DNA of 64,000 nt from Nipponacmea schrenckii. Its lineage: Eukaryota > Mollusca > Gastropoda > Lottiidae. Position numbers and translations under genes: made by a program. The notes beneath the pieces were generated by a model. That model saw only the letters and a program-made list of their open reading frames with translations. It was not told where the DNA came from and did not search any database. Positions 37,330-48,900 of this stretch are shown piece after piece. Every line of letters starts with the position of its first letter. Within the stretch, counting starts at the first letter, position 1. The DNA lies in assembly GCA_030562195.1 (NCBI GenBank), contig CM060199.1, forward strand, positions 28,850,338 to 28,914,337. The letters run 5' to 3'.

Positions 37330-39075
37330 TGAGCTGTTTCATTATTTCAATTCATTATTTCCAGCATCGAAATAAGTAAATTATTGATAGTGAGTAGATT
37401 TCCAAACACTACTCAGTAGGGTGAACTGTTTTTAAACACAACTCATCACTTAAACGATGTAAATTAGTAGATTATTGATAGTGAGAAGATTTCAACACTA
37501 TTCAGTAGGATGAACTGTTTTCGAACACAACTCATCACTTAAACGATGTAAATTAGTAGATTATTGATAGTGAGTAGATTTCAACACTATTCAGTAGGGT
37601 GAACTGTTTTCGAACACAACTCATCACTTAAAACATCTAAATTAGTAGATTATTGATAAAGAGCAGATTTCCAAACACCACTCAGTAGGGTGAACTGTTT
37701 TTAAACACAACTCATCACTTTAACGATGTAAATTAGTAGATTATTGATAAAGAGCAGATTTCCAAACACTAACCAGTAGAGTGAACTGTTTTTAAACACA
37801 ACTCATCACTTAAAACATCTAAATTAGTAGATTATTGATGGTGAGCAGATTTCCAAACACCACTCAGTAGGGTGAACTGTTTTTAAACACAACTCATCAC
37901 TTAAAACATCTAAATTAGTAGATTATTGATGGTGAGCAGATTTCCAAACACCACTCAGTAGGATGAACTGTTTTTAAACACAACTCATCACTTAAAACAT
38001 CTAAATTAGTAGATTATTGATGGTGAGCAGATTTCCAAACACCACTCAGTAGGGTGAACTGTTTTTAAAACACAACTCATCACTTTAACGATGTAAATTA
38101 GTAGATTATTGATAGTGAGTAGATTTCCAAACACTGCTCAGTAGGGTAAACTGTTTTAAACACAACTCATCACTTAAACGATGTAAATTAATAGATTATT
38201 GATGGTGAGCAGATTTCCAAACACCACTCAGTGATATCTAAATCACTAGATTATTGATAGTGAGTAGATTTCAAACACTGCTCAGTAGGGTAAACTGTTT
38301 TTAGATTTCAAACACTACTCAGTAGAGTGAACTGTTATTAAACACAACTCATCACTTAAAGGATGTAAATTAGATTATTGATAGTGAGTAGATTTCAAAC
38401 ACCACTAATTAGGGTGAACTGTTTTTAAACACAACTCATCACTTAAACGATGTAAATTAGTAGATTATTGATAGTGAGTAGATTTCTAACACTACTCAGT
38501 AGGGTGAACTGTTTTTAAACACAACTCATCACTTAAACGAAGTAAATTAGTAGATTATTGATGGTGAGAAGATTTCTAACACTACTCAGTAGGATGAACT
38601 GTTTTCGAACACATCTCATCACTTAAAACATCTAAATTAGTAGATTATTGATAAAGAGCAGATTTCCAAACACCACTCAGTAGGATGAACTGTTTTCGAA
38701 CACATCTCATCACTTAAAACATCTAAATTAGTAGATTATTGATAGTGAGTAGATTTCTAACACTAATCAGTAGAGTGAACTGTTTTTAAACACAACTCAT
38801 CACTTAAACGATGTAAATTAATAGATTATTGATAGTGAGAAGATTTCCAAACACCACTCTGTAGGGTGAACTGTTTTTAAACACAACTCATCACTTAAAC
38901 GATGTAAATTAATAGATTATTAATAGTGAGAAGATTTCAAACACTACTCAGTATGGTGAACAAATAAAACACAACTCAACACTTAAATCATCATAGTAGA
39001 TTATTGGTAGTAAGTAGGTGAGTGTGGTTGTAATAACAACATATAATTGGAGGTGAACTGTTTTTAAACCGTTTA
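37330..39075. repeat. ~89-bp minisatellite
   Basis: About 19 units of an 89-92 bp repeat: gtagattattgatagtgagt, then agatttccaaacactactca, then gtagggtgaactgtttttaa, then acacaactcatcacttaa plus acgatgtaaatta. Two linker subtypes (acgatgtaaatta and aacatctaaatta) are interspersed. A few units are truncated (38235-38310). It separates the peptide cluster from CCDC12. Confidence 0.93.
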
Positions 39076-39721
39076 TTAAATTGAATTTCTTATCATCTCA
39101 ATCAGGAAAGGTGGAATTTGATATTAAGGCAGTTTTATCGATATTTACTTCAAAATTTACTAGAAATCCTCACTCTTTCCTTTGTTCTTGCAGAGAGAAT
39201 ATCATGATTGAGATAAAAAAAATTCAGAAATGTTTATTTGATGTGTGTGAATATGATACATATACAAAACATGAATAATGAATATCCAATCATTAACAAT
39301 TTTATACAACTTGTCTATCGATATACAAAAAATACATACTTGCACAAGCATTGCTGTTATTTTACATGTACACCTTCTACTTATAGATAATGTCAAATAT
39401 GAGTCAGTAATATACGAATGAATATAAATGACAACATAAACCCTGCATACTTGGAATAAGTTCATACTTTAAGTAAAGTCACTTTATCATGATTATGTTC
39501 TAAACAATACTATAAAATGTATCATATCCAACAACTTTAGGTATCTAGTCTGTAAAGTGATGAATAGACAATTCACATTTTACTGATAAATTTCCAAAGG
39601 AAACTTAACTTGTATGTTCACCCATCATTTCAAAATTCATCAAAAAATATTGCCTTGACAATACCAGTAAAATACATAGTCAATATAAAGATCTCTTCAT
39701 TCCTTCATTATCTCCCTTATG

Positions 39722-42180
39722 TCAGTCATCTTCATCCATTTGATTTTCTGTAACACTGCCAGCATTTATTACATTAGCAAAATCTTCTTTACTAGCTTTT
39801 AATCTTTCTCCTGAATAAAAGAAAAACTAGTTAAGACTGAAATCAAATATTTTAAATTTCTTATAATTTAAAAATTTAGGAAATATCTATTGATCAATAT
39901 CACAGCTTACAATCGACGGTATTATTTTACCTTTGATGTTGACGACGATTATTTCATATATTAACCTGTGGACGAATCTATCGGAAAAAGGGGGTTAATA
40001 GTGAAAAAGAAACATGGTTTTCCTTGGATTGTAAGTTAGATATAGACCTCAAACCCCTAGGTTAATATTAAAAAAAATGTCTCGGAATGTTAACCTCATA
40101 TCGGTCTATATCTTATACTTAATAGTTTACCAGAATTTGTTTTCTATATATGCAACCTAACTAAATATAATTCTGTAAACAATTCAAACACAAACATTTC
40201 CAGCTGAAAATAACATGTACAACAGAAATCGGTTACTGTAAGGCTACAAATTATTGCGAGATAGAAATTAATGCGTTAAATGCATCCTATCCGCAATAGC
40301 ATTTATTGGTATCTGCATTTTTAAATACATATTTCTAAGTGAATGAAAGGAAAATAAAATCAAATAATGGACAAAAGGTAGAATGAGTCAAGTATTCAAA
40401 TTGAGACTGGGCGGGATTAAGTAATTAGGTAATTATCTCTTTGAAGCTGATTAGTAATCAATGGCTTTAATAACAAAAGATTTTCACACTTGATAAAATC
40501 TTGATCATGTTCATGTCTTCATATTAAACACTTGTAGAAGCCATTTTCTTTTTTTATGACATAAAAAAATTTGAGACCAATGGCGGATCGCATTAATTTG
40601 TACTCGCATTTTAGTCTCTATACCCCATGTCGCATCAATTTGTTGCCGCATTAATTTCTAGCCTTACAGTATCTTATAATCAAGAGTCATATATGGGTTA
40701 ACTTACTTATTAATTCTGCAATTGCTCGTTGTGTCCTTCGTTCAAGTTTTTCTAATTTTTTAGCTACATCTCTTTTTAAATCCCAGTCTGGTTTTCTTGG
40801 TGCCAAATTTGTCAGATCCTGAAATGAATAAATCATAAGACATTATCTATTCACTGAAATATATTTTGACATAGATTAATACTGGTTTTAATAACACTAG
40901 ATGTTTGTTGCTGGTCTAAATTCCAATACCTACCTCACGTTATCTGTATTCTCATCATTTGGAACAAATTCTGAACCATTACATGGAATTTAAAAGATCT
41001 CAACATATTCATTCCCTTTCAGGTTTGAAACAAATTGATGATTGCAGCATTAATATTTGGTGGGAAAAACTCGATTTCAAGACAAATAGCAAGCACTTAA
41101 ATACCAATACTAAATATAAAAAGAAAAACGCAATGTAATGGCCTACTTACCACTTCGTCAATGGAATGATCTGTTTTAGCTGACTCCAGCTGATCTTTAA
41201 CTTTTTCAGACACTGAAGCAAAAATAAATACAAGTTTATTATATAAGCTAATTAAGTTTCTTACTTCATTTAAAACCATATCATTTTATACATTGTAACT
41301 TAAAATGCTTACTCACCATCTTCAGGCTTGATTCTTGGTAATGATCCCTCTTGTAAAATTTCACTTTTAGGCTTGTAACTTCTGAATATAGGTCTAGAAA
41401 ATATAAATTTCTAAATTTAAATTAAATTATTTTTGATCATTTATTAAGTTACTTTTTCCAGATCTAATTGTTTAGGATTATTAAAAAAGCGTGTTCACAC
41501 CACTAGGCCTACTTATAATAAAATAACAGATGATTTCTGTTTTTATCTTGAGCTCATTATTATACTTACCCACTTTACATTTTTTTTATTAAAAGAAATA
41601 TTAAAGGGGTAGTAGGTCTTGGCATGAACATAAAATTTTAGTTCTCAAGAAAAGTCAATATGAGTGTATATTCATCAAGGAACTTACCTGGTGTCATAAA
41701 GTAACATAATCTCTTAAAATCTTTTTAAAAATCAATTTATTAAGCGTTTTTCAATAATCTAAGCATCTTTATGGTTAATTACTTAGTGTTTTGGATATTT
41801 TTTTATGTTATTTATGGTAGCAGGTATATTTACTGATAAATTACTGACCAAATTTAAAACTTTCAAATTCTATGTTCATTCTAAGACCTATTATCCCTTT
41901 AAAGAAAAGTGAGAAAAGATAAAATCTTTTTTTTTTTTTTAATCTGGGAATAATATACTTATAATTATTCCCTCCCAGATTGAATATATTGTCATTCTGT
42001 AAGGAAAAATACAAATATAACTAAGCTGGATCTTTACTTTGGCAACTGTTCTTTCCCTTGTGAATCTTCATGTTCACCATCATCGTTGTGTGCACTTCTT
42101 TTTTGTTTCTTTGCCCTTAAAGCTTTCAATCTCTCCTTTCTTTTCAGTGCTTCATTTCCAAGATTTCCAACGTCGGCCAT
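39722..42180 (-). CDS. CCDC12: CCDC12 (cwf18-family) spliceosome-associated protein, 5 exons, 160 aa
   Basis: Minus-strand exons 42180-42038, 41393-41317, 41212-41151, 40818-40707 and 39810-39722 (stop) join in phase with GT/AG borders. The protein starts MADVGNLGNEALKRKERLKA and contains RSYKP, VSEKVKDQLESAKTDHSI, then LTNLAPRKPDWDLKRDVAKK, LEKLERRTQRAIAELI, and an acidic C-terminus (ENQMDEDD). This is the CCDC12/cwf18 layout: a basic N-terminal helix, a central acidic linker and a conserved APRKPDWDLKRD coiled-coil block. At 160 aa it is close to the vertebrate length of about 166. The family is a nuclear component of the activated spliceosome. Introns 1 and 4 carry MITE-like insertions. 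The gene is head-to-head with the F-box/WD40 gene. Confidence 0.95.
40234..40671. mobile_element. MITE with 25-bp TIRs and TA target site (Tc1/mariner-like)
   Basis: The left end tactgtaaggctacaaatta and the right end (reverse complement) tactgtaaggctagaaatta match over about 25 bp with two differences. The element is 438 bp, non-coding, and flanked by TA, in intron 4 of CCDC12. TA duplication with short TIRs is typical of non-autonomous Tc1/mariner relatives; family assignment is inference. Confidence 0.65.
41601..41902. mobile_element. MITE with ~38-bp TIRs flanked by TTAA
   Basis: TTAA at 41601-41604 and 41899-41902 flanks a 294-bp AT-rich non-coding element. Its ends aggggtagtaggtctt and (reverse complement) agggataataggtctt stay similar inward through atgaacataraattt. 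TTAA duplications are typical of piggyBac-type targets, but the end sequence does not obviously match canonical piggyBac. It lies in CCDC12 intron 1. Diverged relatives occur at about 60560-60870 and 61838-62092. Confidence 0.7.
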
Positions 42181-42972
42181 GATGGCTAAATTTAGACCTT
42201 TTCTGTTTTTCTTTATTGAAAACTTTATTAAGGGTTATCCCCCTTTATGCTCTTCAACGATAAGTAATATTAGGTGCATCATCCATAGCGTCATAAGTAA
42301 TATTAGGTGCATCATCCATAGCGTCGTTAGCAACTTTCGTTTTATTTAATTCTTTTGGAGAGGTACCTGTTCTTCAATATGTTTATTGTTAGTCATGCTT
42401 TTGAAATTATTCCAATATATTGTACTAAAACTACAAAGTGATAGTTTTATCACTACCCTTTATATCTACCATTGCCATTTTGCCATTTTGCCATATTTGC
42501 CATTGTATAACCTCTCAGAAGTCCCAATAATGTTAGAAAATTTGGACCCTACTTCGAATTAAGGCTGATGTTTGAATTTTTGTTGAAAAGAGTACAGGTG
42601 CGTTTAGGGTCTTTGTTAATATTACTTTTGGTTTTTTTTTTATAAAACAAAAGATGTGTAATCTGTCATTTCTCTTAGAAATAAAGGGCTTTTGGTTCTG
42701 CAGAATAAGACTTTTGAATAGAAATTCATATAGGCCTAACCCTAACTTTATTTTAAATATCTTATATTTTTCAAACTTACTTCACAAATAATACTCTCTC
42801 CCAAGAGGTTACGTCTACATACCTGCGCCTGTGCTTTCGTAACATCACTTTATCTTAATGTTACAACCCAAAATCCTAAGAAAGTTTTCATCTGTTTTTC
42901 AAACTTTTCTTCTCTGGTCAATTCCAACATGTCTGTTGATCTAGATCCACAGTGATGATGTTGTAGTTTAAA
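42181..42972. promoter_or_regulatory. Divergent intergenic region between CCDC12 and the F-box/WD40 gene
   Basis: The two start codons are 792 bp apart on opposite strands, with no other gene between, so the interval probably holds both promoters and both 5' UTRs. It contains an exact 33-bp tandem duplication (42260-42325) and a short ttgccat repeat near 42470-42505. No canonical TATA box is convincing. Shared regulation is inference. Confidence 0.5.
42260..42325. repeat. Perfect 33-bp tandem duplication
   Basis: Two identical copies of ataagtaatattaggtgcat followed by catccatagcgtc lie 80-145 bp upstream of the CCDC12 start codon, so probably in its promoter or 5' UTR. The exact identity indicates a recent origin. 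Confidence 0.85.
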
Positions 42973-45900
42973 ATGGATTTTACTAGTTTTCTACCAGATG
43001 AAACAACTGAGAAGATTTTGAGTTATTTAAGTCCAGTTGATTTAGCTTCATTCAGTGAAACCTGTCTCAACTGGAGAGAAATATCTAATGTCAATGTTTT
43101 ATGGTAAGGTTGATTTGCAATTGAATAGTAGAAAAATTTTGACTTTGGAATTTTTTACTTTATAATGGGTTGGCCTAGGCTTACAGTACCATAACAATTC
43201 AACCTTGTGCACAGAAAGAGGGTTTTATTTAATCCTAGCACGGTTTGAGAAAATTTCTTTGTATTTTCTTCTTGTTAAAGGGAGAGTGCTGATAGTATTA
43301 TCAAGAGTTAATTTGGTTTTTTTTTGTCATGACATATACTTGGACATCTTGATTCGAAATAGTTTATCAGCAAATGCAATGACCTGGTATTAGGCCTAAA
43401 TCAAAATAAGAGAGCTATATGAATAGAGCAAGGACTCCTGTATCATCAGGATGAGTAGACTGAAGCTCTTACAAATTGATTTGGACATCTTAGAATATAT
43501 TCTTGTTTTTCAAATTTTATCAAAGAGATAATTGTATTGTCTGTCTTATGTTTTATCATATTTGACTAATTTAAGGATACATCATTGTATGTGTCGTGGA
43601 TGGTTGAAATATGGTGTGGATATAGATATAGTCAGAGAGGAACCATTATACCCTAACACAACTAATATCTCTGGAAACTCTCCAGTATTTGTATTACAAG
43701 GTAAGAATTGGTTGGCATACTCAACCCTTTCAACTCTGAGTGTAAATGAAATAAAATGTCATATTCTCTGAAGTCCCAAATGATATAACTGATAGTGTGT
43801 GACTTTAATGTTGTGTGACCTCCCTTGGTAAGGTTTATACGGACCATTCAGGTATATATATTGCATATTGCTGCTTGGAATAAAAGGGTTCAATGTCAAT
43901 ATACCCTTTGATTTCAATGTAAAATACATTTCGTTATACAAACATCATAACAAAAAGTGAAGGTTATATTTCAATATGAATGAAAAAATATTTCAGGGCA
44001 AAAGATTTCTGAAGCTTGACTTTACTTTGCACCAAATGTGCTAACGTTTGTTAAAGTGATATAAAACTAAAAAGGTTATTGGTTTTTATTTCCTATTAGC
44101 AAAGAGATAACTTTGGGCCATATTTCTAAAATATTTGATTATTAGCTGGTAATGCAAGAAGTAGGCCTATGTGTTTCTTGATCATATCTCTTTGAGTATT
44201 GTGAAATATAAGATTGGTCAATTTTAATTTGGGTTTTATCTAATTTTTATCTCTGAGTAATCTTTTCAGTACCAAAAAATACAAGACTGACACCAATATG
44301 CAAATGGAAGAATACTTTCATTAGAGTAAAACATCTGAATGCTAATTGGGCTAAAGGACGGTATACAGTAGCTCCAATATTACGAGGGCACAGAGAAAGA
44401 GTGACAGCTTTAGACAGCAATGGTAACTATTTTATTATTATACTTAAGATACTTATTTATGTTGATAATATATATATTAAATATATGGGATATAAAATCA
44501 TGTTGTTTATTTTGTAGGTAAAATAATAGCTAGTGGTAGTGATGATAAGATATTAAAGATATGGGATATGAAATCATGTTTCTTTTATTTTGTAGGTAAA
44601 ATAATAGCGAGTGGTAGTGATGATATGATATTAAAGATGTGGGATATAAAATCATGTTGTTTATTTTGTAGGTAAAAAAATAGCTAGTGGTAGTGATGAT
44701 GAGATATTAAAGATATGGGATATAAAATCATGTTGTTTATTTTATAGGTAAAATAATAGCTAGTGGTAGTGATGATAAGATATTAAAGACATAAGATATA
44801 AAATCATGTTGTTTATTTTGTAGGTAAAAAAATAGCTAGTGGAAGTGATGATAAAATATTAAAGATATGAGATATGGAGTCATGTTGTTTATTTTGTAGG
44901 TAAAATAATAGCTAGTGGTAGTGATGATAAGATATTAAAGATATGGGATATGAAATCATGTTGTTTATTTTGTAGGTAAAATAATAGCTAGTGGTAGTGA
45001 TGATAAGATATTAAAGATTGGGATATAAATCATGTTGTTTATTTTGTAGGTAAAAAATAGCTAGTGGTAGTGATGATAAGATATTATAGATATGGGATAT
45101 AAAATCATGTTGTTTATTTTTAGGTAAAATAATAGCTAGTGGTAGTGATGATAAGATATTAAAGATATGGATATAAATCATGTTGTTTATTTTGTAGGTA
45201 AAATAAAAGCTAGTGGTAGTGATGATAAATATTAAAGATATGAGATATGAATCATGTTGTTTATTTTGTAGGTAAAATAATAGCTAGTGGTAGTGATGAT
45301 AAGATATTAAAGATATGATATGAAATCATGTTGTTTATTTTGTAGGTAAAATAATAGCTAGTGGTAGTGATGATGATTATTAAAGATATAGATATGAAAT
45401 CATGTTGTTTATTTTGTAGGTAAAATAATAGCTAGTGGTAGTGATGATAAGATATTATAGATATGGGATATGAAATCATGTTGTTTATTTTGTAGGTAAA
45501 ATAATAGCTAGTGGTAGTGATGATAAGATATTAAAGATATGGGATATGAAATCATGTTGTTTATTTTGTAGGTAAAATAAAGCTAGTGGTAGTGATGATA
45601 AGATATTAAAGATATGGGATATGAAATCATGTTGTTTATTTTGTAGGTAAAATAATAGCTAGTGGTAGTGATGATAAGATATTAAAGATATGAGATATAA
45701 ATCATGTTGTTTATTTTGTAGGTAAAATAATAGCTAGTGGTAGTGATGATAAGATATTAAAGATATGGGATATGAAATCATGTTGTTTATTTTGTAGGTA
45801 AAATAATAGCTAGTGGTAGTGATGATAAGATATTAAAGATATGGGATATGAAATCATGTTGTTTATTTTGTAGGTAAAATAATAGCTAGTGGTAGTGATG

Positions 45901-48900
45901 ATAAGATATTAAAGATATGAGATATGAAATCATGTTGTTTATTTTGTAGGTAAAATAATAGCTAGTGGTAGTGATGATAAGATATTAAAGATATGGGATA
46001 TAAAATCATGTTGTTTATTTTGTAGGTAAAATAATAGCTAGTGGTAGTGATGATAAGATATTAAAGATATGGGATATAAAATCATGTTGTTTATTTTGTA
46101 GGTAAAATAATAGCTAGTGGTAGTGATGATAAGATATTAAAGACATAAGATATAAAATCATGTTGTTTATTTTGTAGGTAAAATAATAGCTAGTGGTAGT
46201 GATGATAAGATATTAAAGATATGAGATATAAAATCATGTTGTTTATTTTGTAGGTAAAATAGTAGCTAGTGGTAGTGATGATAAAATATTAAAGATATGA
46301 GATATGGAGTCATGTTGTTTATTTTGTAGGTAAAATAATAGCTAGTGGTAGTGATGATGAAATATTTAAGATATGGGATATGAAATCATGTTTCTTTTAT
46401 TTTGTAGGTAAAATAATAGCTAGTGGTAGTGATGATAAGATATTAAAGATATGGGATATAAAATCATGTTGTTTATTTTGTAGGTAAAATAATAGCTAGT
46501 GGTAGTGATGATAAGATATTAAAGATATGGGATATAAAATCATGTTGTTTATTTTGTAGGTAAAATAATAGCTAGTGGTAGTGATGATAAGATATTAAAG
46601 ATATGGGATATAAAATCATGTTGTTTATTTTGTAGGTAAAATAATAGCTAGTGGTAGTGATGATAAGATATTAAAGATATAGATATAAAACCATGTTGTT
46701 TATTTTGTAGGTAAAATAATAGCTAGTGGTAGTGATGATAAGATATTAAAGATATGAGATATAAAATCATGTTGTTTATTTTGTAGGTAAAATAATAGCT
46801 AGTGGTAGTGATGATAAGATATTAAAGATATGGGATATAAAATCATGTTGTTTATTTTGTAGGTAAAATAATAGCTAGTGGTAGTGATGATAAGATATTT
46901 AAGATATGGGATATGAAATCATGTCGTTGTGTACATACAATAGATGTGCATTCTGATACAATAACTTGTGTTAAATTAAAGGTAAGTTTATCATATATTG
47001 TTGGTACCTATGTCATTCTACCAGTCAGTTCCATTTAACATTGCTACATATTTAACTGATTTAGATACAATTTGGTATGTTTAGAAACCTGTGATATTAA
47101 CTGCGTTTCCACTTGAGACAAAAAGCCGGCTTTAAGCTAGCTTTTGTTTGTTTCTACTAGTTAAATTGCCGAACTGTTATGGTTTGGGAACCAAAAGCCT
47201 CACTTTTCTCGCTGGGCAATTTATCAGTGACCAAATGAAAGGTAGCTTTAAAGCCAGCTTTTTAAACATAGTGGAAACGCAAAAGGCTGGCTTTTCTTGG
47301 TTCGGCAACAAAAAAGTACTAATTTTACAGTTGCACGCATAACATCAGTAGTCTTGTGCATTGCAAAATGTCAATTATAATGTGTGACTTTTTGATAGAG
47401 ACTAAAGTGGTTAGGTAACCAGATAAACTAAGTCGAAACATAGTGTGTTTGGTAACAAAGCTGGCTTTAAAGCTGTAATCTTTCTCATTTTTAAATAAAC
47501 CCTTGATAAGGGAAATTATTAAAGCTCTTTGGTTTTTAATCAAAGTCCAAGATAATAGTTCCATGAATATATTTGTACAAAGGCTAAAAAATGTAAAGTA
47601 TATACAATGAAATACAAAACTGATGATTTAAATAAATATATACTTTTATTTAGGATCGTCTGGTAGTGACATCATGTGCTGATGGAAGTATACATATATT
47701 TGATAGTGTAACTGGTAAAGAATGTTTAAGTTTCCGGGGTCATGCTGGTAGTGTGGATCACATCACCTTGTTGAACGAGTTTATTATCAGTGCTGGGTCT
47801 GATAGGTTGGTTTATTGTAGGTTTTCTCCCTTTAATCAATAAGCTTGGTTTAATGATTTATCTGTGAACAAAAACTTCCTAAGTTGCCTCCTAAGTTTCT
47901 GCATGTGATCATCGTTATGTGATAGGTAATGTCATGCAGTGTGCAATTAGGGAAACATGGCTTACAGCCACATAAGCCTACTCTTTTTGAATTGTCAAGG
48001 AATCTTGTACCAGCAGCTATTGATCACCGCCAAATGACTAGATGTGTCATCCCCTTTGACCTGCATCACTGACAGGGGAAAATAGGGTTCAAAGCTCTAA
48101 GGTATTATCTTGCCAAATGCAGATTAGTGGCAACTATCACTTTTTTGATGCTGCTATTCCTATTTACAAGAAAAATTTTAAAAGTTTATTAAAGATTGTA
48201 ATTTGTTTATAGCTGGTTGTCTCCCCTTAATGAGTATTTTTCATTCCTTTTTTGTTATTGTGATTTTGCTAAGATTAAATAATAGGTTCTTTCACTTTAA
48301 TGGTTGCTGATATTTAAAAGAGTTTTCCAATATCAAACGAATGCTAGGATATTATACTAATATGTACCTTTGTTTTAGAACTCTTCGGGCATGGTCTGTG
48401 TTGGACAGAAAATTGAAATGTACAATTTATGGTCACTCTGATGATATTGAAGTAAGTACTGGTTTGATAATTCTAAATTGTCCACCAAGAAAACTTGAAA
48501 TGTATCATGGAATTCAATTTTTGTCATTATTTGGTACTTGATCCTTGACTCTGGTAGTGCAGCCTATCAAATCTGGCCCAGTTCTTCAGACATAGTATTT
48601 GTATCATCAGGACCAGACACTTCCATCAAGACACGACTGGATATTTAACAATGTCCCTTCACCCCATATTCTACCAGAACACAGTTGAGAGGTTGACTTT
48701 CCTTTCTGCCCCTCACCTGTGTGAATAAATCTTACCGCTTGACTGTATTGTAATACTGTGGGGGCCAAAGAGGCATATTATGTAATATCTTCATAGACTC
48801 ACAAATGGTTCTGCTTTGAATAATAATAATAATAAACTATTTACTTACATATATTCTGTCCAATACACAAGGACATGGTCCCATGGGGACAATACAAAAA

